Assembly: GCA_963573305.1 (NCBI GenBank)
Contig: OY754332.1
Coordinates: 51,125,559-51,189,558 of the forward strand
Length of the DNA: 64,000 bases
Direction: 5' to 3'
DNA from: Pyrrhosoma nymphula
Taxonomy: Eukaryota; Arthropoda; Insecta; Odonata; Coenagrionidae
The stretch's first letter is position 1; each line of letters begins with the position of its first letter. Positions 1 through 15,500 of this stretch are shown here, piece by piece. Below the pieces are notes generated by a model. It was not told the origin of the DNA, ran no database searches, and was given only the letters and a program-made list of their open reading frames with translations. The position numbers were made by a program, and so were the translations under genes.

Positions 1-531
1 GCCAAAACAACATGAGGCATACATCAGAATATTCTTATATGTAATTCAATTTCTGCTGGGCGTATGATGAAGTTAATGGAGAAGAAGAGTGGCTTTGGTC
101 ATTGAGAAAGAGTATTGGAAAGATTGGCGAATGGAAGTTTAGAGGGATGTAATGTCAATTCCATGAGTAGATTGGTATCTTTTGGAATAGAGGCTACATG
201 TGCAAGGTTGAGGAAGTGGTATAAACCTATGATGGAAGAGGGGGAAAGACAGAAAGATGGCTGCAAGTGGCAGGTAGTGGTCGACCAGTGCTTAAATCTG
301 CTTGTTGCTCACCTATGATGGAGACTATAGGCATCCAGGATTGTTGGCAGTAGGGGATTTAAGAGGATTTACAAGTGGGGAGTTTTGATGTTAAATGGGG
401 ACATCTTAGAGATATTACAGAGGAAGACCATCATTGGGTCCCAATTCATTTAGGAAAGATTTCTCATTTGAATTCAGGATTAGTCATGAAGGAAGTGGGA
501 TAATTTATTTGCCATGTTTTTTGTGACTTAC
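1..531 (-). other. DOCK intron, incomplete
   Basis: Intron 24 of the DOCK gene, cut by the window edge. I see no coding exon, hairpin or recognisable repeat in it. Confidence 0.7.
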
Positions 532-3500
532 CTGTTTGAATGGATCATAAGACTCTGCTCCACATGTTTTTGTGCCAAACATTGATGTTCCAGCTATTGC
601 CATAGCAACTGACTGATTTATACCATTTTGTTGATCCAAATCATCTTGTCCATGAGCAAGTAACATACGACCTAGGAAAGAAAATATTTGAAAATAAGCG
701 ATGAAAAAACACTAAAATTGCCATGGTAGGAAATGGAGAGGAAAATAAGTTATCTCTTTACCCTTATTTTCTGTATGGAAGCAATACAGTTGCGCCAACG
801 AATCCATGACAATTCCTATCAAAGGCAGGTACAATGCTGCTACTCTTGCTTTGCATTGGGGCTCTGAGTAGCGTGGGTCACAGTCATGAGATGTCATTAG
901 GTTTCGAATAATATTAACAGCTTTATTGTGCAAACCTGGATTTCTGAAGTATAAGATGGTGAAAAAAATTATGTCTACAAAGGTTTACACGAAAATAAAA
1001 CCAACATTTACATTTTTTCATTGATTTTACCTCACCCATATATAGAGCTGTCTTCCCTTAACTCTGTTCACTAATATCACTTATTCACTTAATTCATAAC
1101 TAATTTTAAGCTGCCTTGCTGCAGGTATTTGGATAATTTAAAACAAGGAGTATGTGAAGATCATCAGTTTAGTTTAAATGAATTATGCCCCAATACTTTG
1201 CTGCAAATGACCGAGTGAATATGGTTCCCATAGACAATACACATGGTATAGGTTGAGCTGAAACTACTATGAGGCATCACCCTGAATTAAATTTCAATCC
1301 TCTTTAGTAGATAGCTCAGGGTTCCTATCTACCGTTAGGCAAGCCTATGAGACTATGAGATACTATAGGCTGAGATATCAACATACTTACTGGAGATCTA
1401 ATACTGAAGCTAAGTCACTGAGCACCAATCCAACAAGGAAATGCTGTTGACGAAATTCAGGAGTCAATTCAGCAAAACTGGTCTTATCTCCCCCGACAAG
1501 GGTAGATATGAATGATGACTGGCTGGTTGATGATGCTATTGATGGGTTAGGTGATGCTGGGGCTGAACTTGGTGTAAATGGAGTCCCAAATGGTAAATTC
1601 AGAGCCACATAGTGCTCATGACTGCATATTATTCTCAGGAAATCTAACTGCAAGGTAAATAGTTTCAAAAGTTTTAATGGAAGTGCTACATCCATGACAA
1701 TTTTAAATGCAGCCACAATATTGGTTACCTAACGATACAATAATTTCCTATATTTTCATGGAAATACAATTTCCTTTAAGTGCATCAGCTATCAACTAAA
1801 ACATTAGCTTGATATTTTAATGTGTATTTTGTCAGCAAGAGAAATACAGTAGCATTACGATGGTAATACACTCCATAGGACCGTTCGTAGTGTGAATTAT
1901 ATCGTAAAGTGAACCAGTAGGTATACATAATATCAGATGAGGGATCGGTATAACTACATCAACGTCAGTGCATTCAGTGGTACACAAAAGAGTATAGGTA
2001 CGAAATATTCTGGAATAAAATTATTTAAAATACTATTTAACCAATATTTAAACTTCAATAAGATGCTTTGATTTGTCAACACATCAAATTTCAATGCATG
2101 AATATGCATGATACACCTCGCACCCATACTCGCCGTCTAACTGTGAGCCAATCTCAGTGACTTAAAATTTAACTGCGTTTTTGAGCAATAGGACGAGAAT
2201 GTGGACTAGAAATTATTCTACTCTCATTATACCTCTGCTTACTAGTCGGCATGGGCAACTAGGCATCTTTCTTTTAATTTCATGCTATCATTTCTGCATC
2301 ACAAATACCTCAACGATACCTGAAGAAATGCATACGTAGAAATTCGCATTACAAGCTTATTAGAATTATGTACGCAAAATTAGGTATTGACTTATGATAG
2401 AAATAGGCGAAGTATGAGTGAGAAGTAGCTTATAGTACATGGTTGTTACAATATTCGGGAAAAGAAATTCCCTGACATTTCCCTGACAAAAATTGTCATT
2501 TTCCCTGACATTTCCTAAAATTTCAAGTGCGAATGAAAGTTGAGAAAACAAACCAATGTTAATTTTACTCATCAAATTTATTGACATATTCATGAAATGA
2601 AGGAAAAATCAGAAGATGGAACATCAACTCCGACAACAGCAAGCGAATGTATAGTTGGGGTGCGTCGGCCATTGACCAATTCATCGACCTTTGCCCTCAT
2701 CCAATTTTTCCCTGACAGCTCGACGATTTTCCCTGACATTTCCCTGATTTCTCTGACAGGTTTCAAATTCCCTATCTTTTCCCAGATTTCCTTGACTTGT
2801 AACATCCCTGTAGTAATATATAGATGACAGATGGATCAGTTAGTAACCTTTCCACGAATAATAATTTACATGCGCATTGCTGTTGTTGCACACCTGTCTT
2901 CCACTGCTGAAGAGGCTGAAGATCTTCCCTCATCTTATGCCAAACCAGCAGCATTGATATCATTCTCCCAGTCAAGGTCATCCCTTGGAGATTAAGTAGC
3001 CAAATAACAATAGAGATAGCAGCAGAGGGGAGAACCTTCACTCAAAGCCCTTTTCTCAAAACAGCTGACCTGACTCTTTGGGGCTGGGAGAGTTAGTGGG
3101 GGTTGGTTGTTTACTTTAGGGACTCACAACCTTCTTCGAGGCATCCATACATCGATAAAGAGTATGCAAAACACTCACGAAGAACACTGAGGACATAAAA
3201 TGTTAACTTAAGCACCCTCATCGTGTTTCTTCACTATCTCTTGCTTGGTTCTATTCGTTATTTTCTACTTGAGCTGCACTTTATGACATGATCACTACAG
3301 AAACTTCCCACAGTAAACTACCTACTCCTGGCAAGTTTTGTTAGTGAATGGTAATCTGGTTGGAAAAGAGATGGTTCACAGTAGGAGCTACGCCCTTTGT
3401 CGACAATACCACTTCGCATGGGAGACACTCGAAGACTGATATTCACACAACAGTAGAGTACATCAGAGACTAGGTGCCAGTGCCATGCAGATTCTCTCGG

Positions 3501-6500
3501 TATCTCGGTAGTTTAGATAAGCCATTAAAGTTTTTCCCTGTCATTCACTGAGAAATGTTACGATATAATTCAGCTCGTTTCATTGATGTGATTCATCATC
3601 TTGCACCAGCTGTATCCATTAAGGAATCATATCACTTCGTTGGTAGGTGAAGCCGTGTTTACACGATGCATTCACCCGCGCAAGTACGTGGCTGGACAGA
3701 TGCGTGAACACATTCACCAAATTAGAACGGGATACTTTCTGTCCACTCATTCACGCATTTGCGCAATTTTGAGTGTTTACACGGTGAAATTTTGATGGTG
3801 ATTGTGTTCACGCATCTACCCGCGCGGGTAAATGCGTCGTGTAAACACGGCTTAATGCACTCTAACAATAAGTTACTCTTCAGGGGAAGTTCTCATATTT
3901 TTACAATTAGGTAAACAAAATGATGTCTCTATAATGGCTAATGAAAGCATTTATCTGAATTATCATAGATGTGATCCAGACTGTTCTATCTTATTGGTGC
4001 TGATTGGTGGCAGCCCTAATCACCACAACATTTGTTCAATTTGCTCTGATTGCACAAATAGTTCATAATTAATTACACGTACCATTAAATATGTGAATGT
4101 TGCTATGATAAAAAATGCAGTCCGTTAACAAATAAGGCTTAGAATGCTGAATGAAAAACAAATTATGGGTGCACATGATCGTCAAAATGGGAAATTTTAA
4201 AGGGCGCGCACAGTATCCATCATAAAGTGAACCCATCGTAAAGTGGGGGTCCACTGTAATGCTAACACAACACTTCACACTTCCACAGCTTTCTTCATAA
4301 CATCTCTTTTTCACAGATAGGAAAGCCCTCACTTTGTTTCTCCATCACATAATCATAGCAATTTTTGAGGTCTTCAAATCTCCTTTTCAAAGTCCTCTAA
4401 ATGCCTTCATGGTTGAATTAGCTCATTTGTTTCTTAATTCTTCTGTAATAATTGTACAGATGCTTAAATATCAAACGTCTTCAAAGCTTGAACATCATTT
4501 TCCCGCCTTTCAAGCCAAGAGTATTTAAAAGCCAATTTTATAATTTCGTTGAATACTTTTGTTAATTTCAGATTTGGAAGAACCCTTTTTCTCAGCATGA
4601 TCAATTTTCTTTGGTCTATCCATGGTTATAATATTAAAGAGTAAAGGTTGAGAGGACCTAATTAGGGTCACTGATACTACAAGAGTTTATAGAAACAACT
4701 TTGGCGAGACAACACATATGTGAAATACAGCTTATTTTTCTTTATTCGAAAGAGATAGGAATTCCTACTAGAGATGGACAACATCGTTCATTCCGATGAC
4801 CAACTCATCCATCAGTCATTCAGTAAGAGGAGTCGATTCTTGAAACTCATTCTCGTTCAATTTTTTTCAGAAATCAGTGGTCCCAAACTGTTTTATGTCC
4901 CACACCCCTAAAAATTTAATTTTTTCTTGCACCCCTTAAAGTAATTATTTATTTAAGAAAGTGAAGATAACCAAAACAAATTTTTATGATCAATTTTAAT
5001 AGTATAAATAAAAATGAAACATGAAAAAGAAAAAAAATATTACAGAACAAATTAAAGGTTATATATAAACCCAAAAAAATACATCAATGCCTGAAATTTA
5101 TATTCTTTACTTAAAACTCATGTTCAAACGTCCTCTAGTCAACTTAGCTCATGAACCTTTTTTTCTTGTTATTGCATAAGATTTTTTTAAAACGTGGCCA
5201 GTTGCTCGTAGCAATCCGAATGTCTGCTTTTGCACCCAAGCATTTATTTCTAGATGTTGTCTTGATTGACAAAAGGAAACTAAATCCAGACTCACTTGAT
5301 CATGTCGTCGCGAAAAGGTTGAGATAAATTATGTCATAAGATGACGTAGATTTCACCGAATGGTTTAGTGGCTAACTAGATTGACCATTTTACTATAAGT
5401 AGAAAGTGGAGAAGGTCGCTTTTAGATACAAGGAACAGGAGAGGGGTGGACTGTGGAAGTGATCACAATCTTGTTACAGCCGATGTCAGACTTAAGGTTG
5501 CATCACACAAAGCAAAATTAGAAAAAGGGAAAACAGTACAATGGGGGAAGACTGAAGCAGAAGGAGATAAAATAAGAATTTAGTATCCACTTACAAAACA
5601 GATTTGATTTATTGGAGTTGGAAAATGCCCGCATTGAAGAGGAATGGTCTAAAGTCAGGGATATCATGACTGAAACCAGTAAAGAGGCCCTTGGCTATAA
5701 GAAGAAGAAGAAGAAACCACGGATTTCAGAAGAAACTTGGAAGAAAATAGAAGAAAGAAGGAATCTAAAGGGAAAGAAGAACCAAGGAGAGGATGCCTAG
5801 GAGAAAAGAAGAGCAAATGAAGCATACAGCATTAAAAATAGAGAAATGAAAAGAAGTTTCAGGAGTGGTAAGAGGAAATGGATAGAGAACTTGGCTTCAG
5901 AGGCAGAAGAAGCTGCAGAAGCAGGAAACACAAGAGAAGTTTACCAAAATATCAGAACATTAGCAAATAGAAAGTGTATTGGCAAGAAACCTTATCAGGT
6001 GGGCCGGGCCCTGGACGACCGGCTGCCACTCTGTTGTTTCCCCATTAATAGGATTCAACAAAGCCAACACCTGAGATTAAGGGTTTTTTTTTCGCCGCTC
6101 GTTAGTCCCTTAGCCTATTTATGATTCTGGGGTCGAGTGCTTCCTCTTTCCCCTACCCTTCCTGCTCTATCCTTTAATCCTTTCCTATTCTCGCACACTC
6201 GTCAACCCGGGTATTAAGCGCAAGCTTGACACCGGGGGAGGTGCGTTCGCACTTGGTTGGTACCCACTAACCAGATGACAAGAAACCAGTGAGGAATAAG
6301 GATGGGAAACTGGTGATGGGAGGTGGATATGAGCTGGAAAGATGGAGAGAAGTCTTTGAAGAACTATTGAATAGAAAAGTGGAAGAAGACTGGGAAGAAG
6401 AAGCGGACCAAGACAATAGAGTAGAAGAAGACTTTCGCATAATTATAGCACCACCCTCTAAAGAGGAGGTTGTTCAAGTTATTAAGGAATTAAACAAATG

Positions 6501-9500
6501 GGAAGCCCCTTGGTGTGGATAACATACCGCCGGTGGTGTTAAAAAGAAATCCAGGGACTACAGCAAATATCTTACATGGGGTGCTGGTTAAAATTGGGGA
6601 TAAAGAAGCTATACCTAGAGACTGGAAGAAAGGACTGTTGGTTAAATACCCAAAAAGGGTGACCTAACTACATATATGTAATAACTGGAGGGGTCTTACC
6701 TTGCTATTGGTACGGAGTAAGATTTTAACCAGAATTGTACCAAATTGAATTAAAGGTTTAGTAGACGCAGAGCTAATAAGAGAGCAAGCGGGGTTTAGAA
6801 AGGATTGCTCATGTGCAGATATGATTAACACACTTAGGATAATTATTGAACAGAGTGCTGAGTACCAATCTCCCCTGTATTTGTCCTTCATGGACTTAGA
6901 AAAGGCATTCGATTCCATTAGTAGGGAATCAATATGGAAGGCTCTGGAGAGAATTGGAGTTCCTCAGAAAATAATAAATATAATTAAAGCAAACTATCAA
7001 GGTTAAGACTGCCAAGTGATACATGAATCGAGACTCACAAGGTCTTTCAGGATCAAAACTGGGGTTCGACAGGGTTGTCTGCTCTTGCCCGTACTGTTTT
7101 TGATGGTGCTGGATGAAGTTATGAAAAGGGTCTGTAGGCGAGTTAGAGGTATACAATGGGGATTTACTCAAAGACTGGAGAATATTGACTACACGGACAA
7201 TTTGTGCTTGTTATCGCATACATTTTCTGATATGAAAGAGAAATTGGAAGAACTGCAAACAGAAGGTTGTAAGGTTGGCCTGAAGATAATGCCAGTAAAA
7301 CAAAGGAAATGAGAATCGATCACAGGAATAATGAAGATTTGTTTGTTGATGGCAATAGAATTGAACGTATTTATTATTTCCAGTATTTGGGGAGCATTGT
7401 CTCAGAGAAAGGTGGAACAGATGAAAATGTGACACAAAGAATTATAAAGGCAAAGAAAGTGTTAGCACAATTGCAGCCATTGGAAGGTCACAAAAATTAA
7501 GAATTTTTTAAAGTAATGTAAAATCTGTTCTTTTGCATGGATGCCAAACATGGCAAGTATCCAAAACCACTACAAACAAATTACAAGTATTTGTAAATAA
7601 ATGTTTAACAAAAATTCTCAAAATTTATTGGTCAGAAACTATAACAAACGCAGAGCTGTGGTGCAAATGTAATCAAACCCTGATTGGAGAAATAATAAAG
7701 AACAGAAAATTCGGATGAATTGGGCATGTGTTGAGAAGGCCAAATGAAAATATTAGCAAGCAAGCATTGGACTGGAATCAGCAGGGGAGTAGGAGAAGGG
7801 GAAGACCTAGAGTAACATGGAAAAGGACTCTAGAAATAGAGATCAAAGAATAGGGCAAAACGTGGAAGGAGATCAAAGGCATAATCCAGAATAGAGCTTG
7901 TGGAGGTCTTTTGTGTAGTGTTTGTGTAGAAGTGGAGGTCTTTTGCGGCGGCCCTATGTCCCCCCAGGGATTAAAGGAAATAAGTCAAGTAAGTTAGTCT
8001 ATTTCGTTCACGGCATTCACATCAGGATTAAGGCACACTCAGGGTAATGCTTAAGGGTGTCCACTAGGTGACGTATGGCAGTCAGCCTCCAGGTGAGTTG
8101 AAAAACAATCATCTATACTCATCACATAAAGAGTCATGGGGAATAAGCAGAAAAAAGGGTAGCGGCCCTTCCTCACATGAGTGAATGTCGACACCATCGT
8201 GGTCAGTAAAGCACCACACACTTCACTACAGGTGTTCTGTGTGATACGAATTAGGAAAATAGAATGAATTAGGAGAACTGCTATTAGATATACAAACAAA
8301 TTAATAGTAGCTGTTTAAAAAAATCATCCCCGAGGAATTTATACATAGAAGGATATACAATTGGATTTACAAGTGGATTTATCAATCAACTAATGAAGAG
8401 GCACTGAGAGAAGTTGGAGATGATTGAAATCTCATAAGAACTCAAAAGAAAAGGAGGGACAACCTGATTCGGCATATTTTAAGATGCAAGTGCCTAATGA
8501 AGACAGCCAGAAACAGAGTAATACCTACCCTGAGATACATGGAGCAAATAATGAATGATGAGGAAACAAAGAAATATGTAGAGGTGAAGAGAATAGGTCA
8601 TAGAAGCATAGAGTGGAAAACCAAGTCAAACAAACCATCATGGTTGATGACCAGCAATGATGATGATGAAGACAAAGGCCCGATTGTGATTTAACAGGAA
8701 GTAAGTCAGTTTGTATATGAGCACATTCAGAATTGACATATCACAAAGAATGAAAAATATTCTGAGGCATGTACAAAAACCACTTCAGTTCAACTAACTC
8801 GATTCAATTTAACTTTTTCAAGAATTTGCGAATTCCCTTCCATTTTAATCATTAACAATTCCTGCATTTCCTGTACCTTGGCCTCTCAATGAAATAATTT
8901 TTTCACTATGTGAATATATTTTTTTTTTACTTGAAATGACTGAAGAAAGTTTTTTCTTGAGAATTTTCTTTTTAAAATTTTCTCACTTATGATGATAAAA
9001 TCATATTTCCTCAGACATTCGAGACCTAATACTCCCACAAAAAGGGAAATAAAGGCACTCAATTGACCAGAGATTCTGTAGCTCATTCCTTTTGATTTAA
9101 CTGACTCACGCTGGAGGTTATTATGACTTGGGAGTGGCTAGCAAGGAATTACCTCTTTTTACACAAACTGAGGAGAAATCAATATTCCATCATCCTCAGA
9201 ATGATTGTATAAAATGGGACCAAAAATTTAATTTTAGGTGCACTTAATTAATAGATAGACCCATTAGAGTTCCACTGCCTCATTTAGGCCAGGTACTAAA
9301 AGCAATAAGCCAACAGACACAGGAATTGCCTAAAATGGTACTGCTCACTTATTGAAAACAAACAGATTTTGACTCGGGAAAGCAAATTTCCAGGTAAGTT
9401 ATCATTTTCCCTGACTTTTCCAGGTTTTCCAGAGCAATTTTCAATTTCCCTGTTTTTTCCAGGTTCTCCAGGTTTTCCAGGTCTGTAGCAACCCTGATTA

Positions 9501-12500
9501 TAATTCTTCAATGTGATTTCCAGAAAGTTGTAAAAATAACACCCCTTAGAAAAATAACACCACTTTTGGGGAAAAATAACCCCACTTTCCACCAAAAAAT
9601 ACCAAGGCAGGCACCTAGTCATGACTTGTCATCAGTTCTCCCAGGAGACAAACACTTGGTGAACAATCCACTGCGACAGGAATTAAACCTACTACCCCTG
9701 GATTAAAGTAAGGACTCTACCCAGCGGCCATCAAGGTAGAGATTCAAATGGGGAAAAGTATATTACTTAAAATAGGGATTATTTCTGACCCTGGTTGGAG
9801 GAGTTGTTTGCGCAAGACAAATTATGTCAGTAAAGAAGATAGCTCAAAGAGTGACAATATAAAAATTGCATGGTCATTGATAATAAAAACCAAATATATT
9901 TACCTTTAAACCAATGAGGCTTCCAGCATCTGGCAGAGAGGAAATTTTGACTGATATCTGCTTGTAGTATGATTTAATGAGGTTGAATATATATCCTCTG
10001 TCCATTATTGATAATAAGTCAAAGAGGAAAAATGCAAGACTGGAATTCAAACTTTGGGTAAGCTGTAAAAAGAAAATACACAGAGCTTAAGTGAAGGCAT
10101 ACACACAAAAATGGCAACCTATTCACCATGATATTATTTCAACAAAATACTTATTTCAACAGGTTAAATGAACAACAGAAATGAAATTGATGAGGACCAC
10201 AGTACCTTAGGGTCTTTGTTATAATGTGAGATTATGTCGTTTGTAACCGTGGCCACAAGTGTTGCAATGTCATCAGCAAACTGCTCCAAAAACCTCATTT
10301 TTCGAGGTGCATCGAGAGATTGGGTTGCTGCTAGATGTTCCACCATACTCTTCACGATTATTTCAAAGAAGAACCTAGATAAAATTTAATGCATTATTTT
10401 ACAGTTCATAAAAGCAAAGGCAGATATATAGAATAGAATAATATATCCATTCACTGACAAATAACATATTTTGTCAGTGAATGGATAACCACTATAGATA
10501 TCGTCCAGTTAAGTAAATGAAAAAAAATTAAAAAACATTAAATAGAACAAAACATTAAAGCAAAGAAGCCAGTTCATTGAGGTCTGACTCAAAATATAAT
10601 TGCACTGAATAAAAAGGTTTGGCTACCAACCACTTTTGTATTGCACATTTGAACTTTAAATTATCAATATTGATATTGTGGATGATTTGGACCTGTGCGT
10701 GGAGTTGCCTTTGCATATATGACCTGGGGTTGGTTTTCAAATGGTTTGGGGAAAAATCTGCATTTCATACGTCATCAAATACATTAATTCAAATGAAATT
10801 CACTCATAAAAACAAATTTATATGACTCATGGCTTGATTTAAAATACAATGAAGATATCTGTAAATATCACTACATCATGTACTTTTATCAACCTTTGAT
10901 TTTACAACATTCAATTTACATACTGTGACCTTTTTGGTCCCCGAAACTACGTAAAATTGAGGTTTTATTGTGCTTTATTTCCTACATTGATTGAGACCGA
11001 GTTGCATATGAGAGGCAAGTTAAAATGAAATTCTGAGTTTAGTTTTACAAAATAATATGAAAGTAACAGGATATATACAAAAAAACTTCAAAGGTTATGT
11101 AAAAACAGAATTTCAAAAGTGCTAAATGTAAGAAATAACTATAACAAATGCCAAAAACCCAGCATAAATCATGAATCTTTACCCACCATGCATTATTTAG
11201 AGCCAATTCTCTAACAGATCCACTGGATACCACCCACTGAAGGGCCAGTTCCTCATGAAATATCCTGCGAGGTTGTGCCTTTGATATCATATTCATGAAA
11301 TTTTCATGATTAGCAGCACCTACGAGGAATTAAAAGTATTATCATGGAGTACTAAGGAATAACAGTCGGAACATGTGCCTCAATAGACAAATAAAGGTTA
11401 CAGTAGGAATGAAAATCTGATTCTTGCACTCTAATCATTAGGTTAACCAGAATTTTGTATGATTGTTATCCCTGACCTCCAACTCATTCATGTGTAGCGA
11501 AAGGGGGACTGGAACAATCACAATAGTCCAGGGAATCAAGCCTTACAGAAATACATGTAAATTTCATATTTAAAGAAGGCTTGATGAAAGACAAACTAAT
11601 TTCTAATTCTATGGCAATCTTGTGTGTGTAATCAAATGAGGTCAACTGACAAGACCTTGATCAATAACAGACACATTCCATACACATTTACAATTCCCAT
11701 CCATTACAGATTTCCTTGACCGAGTGGTGTATAATCTGATCTTCTGAAAATTTGTAAGAAAGTATAAGAATAGATTTTTAAAATAAATCCAGCCTGCAAA
11801 ACCTTATCCCCCACACTAGAGACAGAATCTCTGATGGAGAAAAGAGTGGAGTTCACAAATGAAAACGTAAAGCAGTTTATCTTGGACAAAGGGGTCCAAA
11901 CTTACAACACCATATGAAGGAGCACCAGACCTGTTCAAAAACAAAAATATCATATCCTTCTTTGCAAAACATTTAATCAAAAACACCTTGACTTTGAGCC
12001 TGAAATCTTGCATGTTGAAAATAAAGTCTGCATACTCGATGTGTTGAAACAGTTAGAAATGCTACAAAGTGTACATTATAGCTAGGAAGTGGTTAGGAAC
12101 TTTTTGTATGTTTCCCACTCCCCCCTCCTAGACCTTCTATTCCTTAACACCCATTATTAATGGAAGGAAAATGTCTTTAAGGAAAAAACCATCCCCAATT
12201 AAACCATTCCCTAATTTATAAGTACCTTGTACAGCGGACTATCATTAGGACGTTCCTTGATAGCTCATTTTCCTCATTTGGATGTTCATTTCCTCAGGCC
12301 CATGTCACAGTTCATGTAAATAACTATGATTAGCACGTTTTGGTTACCTCTTCAGCACGTTTGGAGGAGGACCAAACCAAATTTGTCCTAGGAAAATATC
12401 CATTGGTTAATCAGACGATGGATAAATCTCAAGAGGTTTACTTTTTGCATTAAAAACGACCGGTATCACTTACAATAATATTTTGAGAGGCATATTATGG

Positions 12501-15500
12501 TTAAAAAAAATGTTTATGAAGTAAGAAAAAAAGCAATCTCAAACATTAGAATCACCTATTCAACGCTTGAAAAGGTCCCCAGTCAAGCCACAGACAAGCG
12601 GTGCACTTTAGTGTGATATTTGTTTGTTTTATCATTGTCACCTATGAAATAGAAACTGCGTGAGCAGCAGTGCATAAGATCTTCATCTATGTACCTTGTG
12701 ATCAAGATGATATTAGAAGTGAGAATCTAGTGCTTGAAGAACTAGTGCTTTGAATCAGCCATGGAAAAGCGTGCGGTGAAAAGACAAATATCAACGATTG
12801 AAAAGTTCAACCTCCTTCGAGAGGTAGACGAAAATCCCCATATGAATCGCGTTGAAATATCGGCAAAAATGAAAGTTCCACCATCGACATTAAACTCCAT
12901 TATTAAAAATAGAAAAAAAATTGAGAATTCATCTCAAGAAGGTAGAGTCATAACAGAAAAAGAGATTGAGGAGGATAATTTGGTGAGTTGGAGGATGTCC
13001 TGCTGAAGTGGTTCAAACAAGCACGCGCACCCAATGTGCCATTAGATGGTGCATTAGTACACGAAAAGGCCTCATATTTAGCTGATAAAATAGGCATAAG
13101 TGACTTTAAGGCTTCGAATGGTTGGGTTGAGGGATTTAAAAAATGCCATGGGGTAGTTTACAGGTGCATTCGAGGTGAGGCAGCCAGTGTAGACACTAAC
13201 ATTTGGGAAACTTGGAAAGATGCCACTCATTCTAAAAATTTCATTTCTAAAAATTCATCATTTTCCTCCAGAATTTCTCAGACAACTTCTGTTGAAATGC
13301 TCTTCTTGAAAAATAATTATGTCCTTCATGTATATTTGTGCATAGAATCAGTGAATGTCTCAAAAGGGACGGTGGAGAATAAGCCAACGATAATCCTAGT
13401 GCAAAATAAAGCATAAGTTACAAGGATGCCGCAAGACAGACCAAAATAAAGCACTAGTCAATGTAAAAATAATAAGAGTCCCAGAATACCGAGAGAAATG
13501 TCCAAGATGACGCACAAGGCTATAAACGAACAAAACACTGTTGAGCTTGGTTCAGGTAATCCAAAGAAAGCCCTGCCACCGATCAAAAGCAGAGGGTGGT
13601 ATTAAGTCTAGAGATGAATGACCAAAACAAAGCACGAGTCCATACCAGAAGAGAAGTCTAGGAGATTCCAGAGAGATTATCAATAAATGCACAGTGGAAT
13701 TATTTCCAAAGACAAAGTCCAAACAGTATGTGATGCATCAAAAAATGAGCGAGAGGATACGCATAAAATAAAACTCAAAAGGCTAGCGCAGTAGAAGAAA
13801 AGAATTGAGTAGAAAGATGATGATCCTGACATAGATGGTTTAGCAGATTGAGCTCTAGAAGCATCTTCCTCTTCCTCCTCAGTGCCTAAAATTTGCATGC
13901 TTTCCCTCTCTTCTCGCTCTCTTTCAAACAGAGCCATCACTCAGAATTTTTTTTATTATTTATTTAAATCAATGAGTTTAATGGCGACGTGATCGGGAGG
14001 TTGGGGAAAGAAGGTATATAGAGTTTTCATCAGAAAAATTGTCTAAAAATTCATCCCCGCGCTCATTTTCTTCCAGAGTTTCTTCAAAACCTTCTGTTGG
14101 AATGCTCTTCTTGAAAAATAATTATGTCCTTCATGTATATTTGTGCATAGAATCAGTGAATGTCTCAAAAGGGACAGGGAAGAATAAGCCAACGATAATC
14201 CAAGGGCAAAATATAACCTAAGTTACAAGGATGCTGCAAGACAGCCAAAATAAAGCACTGGTAAATGTAAAAATAATGTCTTAAAATGCCGAGAGAAAAA
14301 TCCAAGAAGACGCACAGGACTATAAACAAACAAAACACTGTTGAGGTTGGCTCAGGTAATCCAAAGAACGCCCTGCTACCATTCAAACGCAGTGGTCGGT
14401 AAAAAGTCCAGAGATGAATGACCAAACAAAGCAGAGGTCAATACCAGAAGAGAAATCTAGGAGACTCCATCATCGATTAGAAGGATGCATCGAGAAAAAA
14501 GTAACGGTAAAGAAATCCGTAGAGGCAATAAATCTAGCAGCAGTTGGTAATATGATACTCCAGAAGCACTATCCCGGTGCTAAGGGATAACCAAGGACCC
14601 TTCTTTACTTTGAACGAGAAGGGGAAACTCTCAAGGCCAACGTGCCTGGGAGAGGGAAATCCTGAAGCTCACAAAACCTTGTCAGCAGAGAAAAGATGTG
14701 CCCTGTGACGGTCAACATAACTTCTAAGAATCATGTAGAACCCACAAGAGTTGGTCAGAGCAATCGGCGACATAACAAGCCTCTCAAAACACAACACAGC
14801 AAACCGAAAACTCGTTGAATGCCCCTTACCATCTGAAAGAAATAACACTAACATCCGATGATGGTCTAATTGTCACTAACTTTTTACCCCCGAGCGTCAC
14901 TTTCATACTTCAGCCAATGGATCACGGCGTGATAGTGCCAATGAAAAGGAATTATCGAGTTTGTCTCCCCAGGAGGCTAGCCAATGAAGATGACAATTTA
15001 TAGACATTTTGGAATAAAATCAGTATATTTGATGCAATTCATGGTGTGTCACAGGCCTGGTCCTCAGTGAAACCTGTTGCACTATTTCGTTCATGGAGGA
15101 AACTTCAGTTTGACCTTGAAGGTGATTTTGAGAGATTTCAGAAACATGTAGTGAATGACTCCGAGTTGGGGATTTTAGTGAAAACCATGAAAGGATTCGA
15201 AAATACTGATGTGGAGAACTTAGAAAAATGGCTAAAGAGAGACGAAAGTGACCCGGGCTTCCAGCATTTGACTGATAGCGATATTGTTTACGCCACGATT
15301 GGACAAGGTGGAGAGGAAGGGAGTGGGGAGAGTTGAAGCAGCAGGAATGAAGACTAGGAGAGCAGTGAACGCATCAGTCACAGCCAGTAGCTCAACTTTG
15401 TAGATGGTTTGCTACAGTATATGGAGCAGTAAGAATGCGACTACAATGGCATTATTGCTGTTAAAAAGATATGAGGTAAAAGTGAAAGTTTGGGTTATCC

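Noticed and set aside
115..318. Small plus-strand protein in the first 320 bases
   Set aside because: Lies in a DOCK intron, has no recognisable domain and no splice or promoter support.
9296..9622. Collagen-like GKPGEPGK peptide
   Set aside because: Comes from the CCTGGAAAA reiterations of a dispersed CAGGGTTGCTACA-type repeat; no Gly-X-Y run of useful length and no gene structure.
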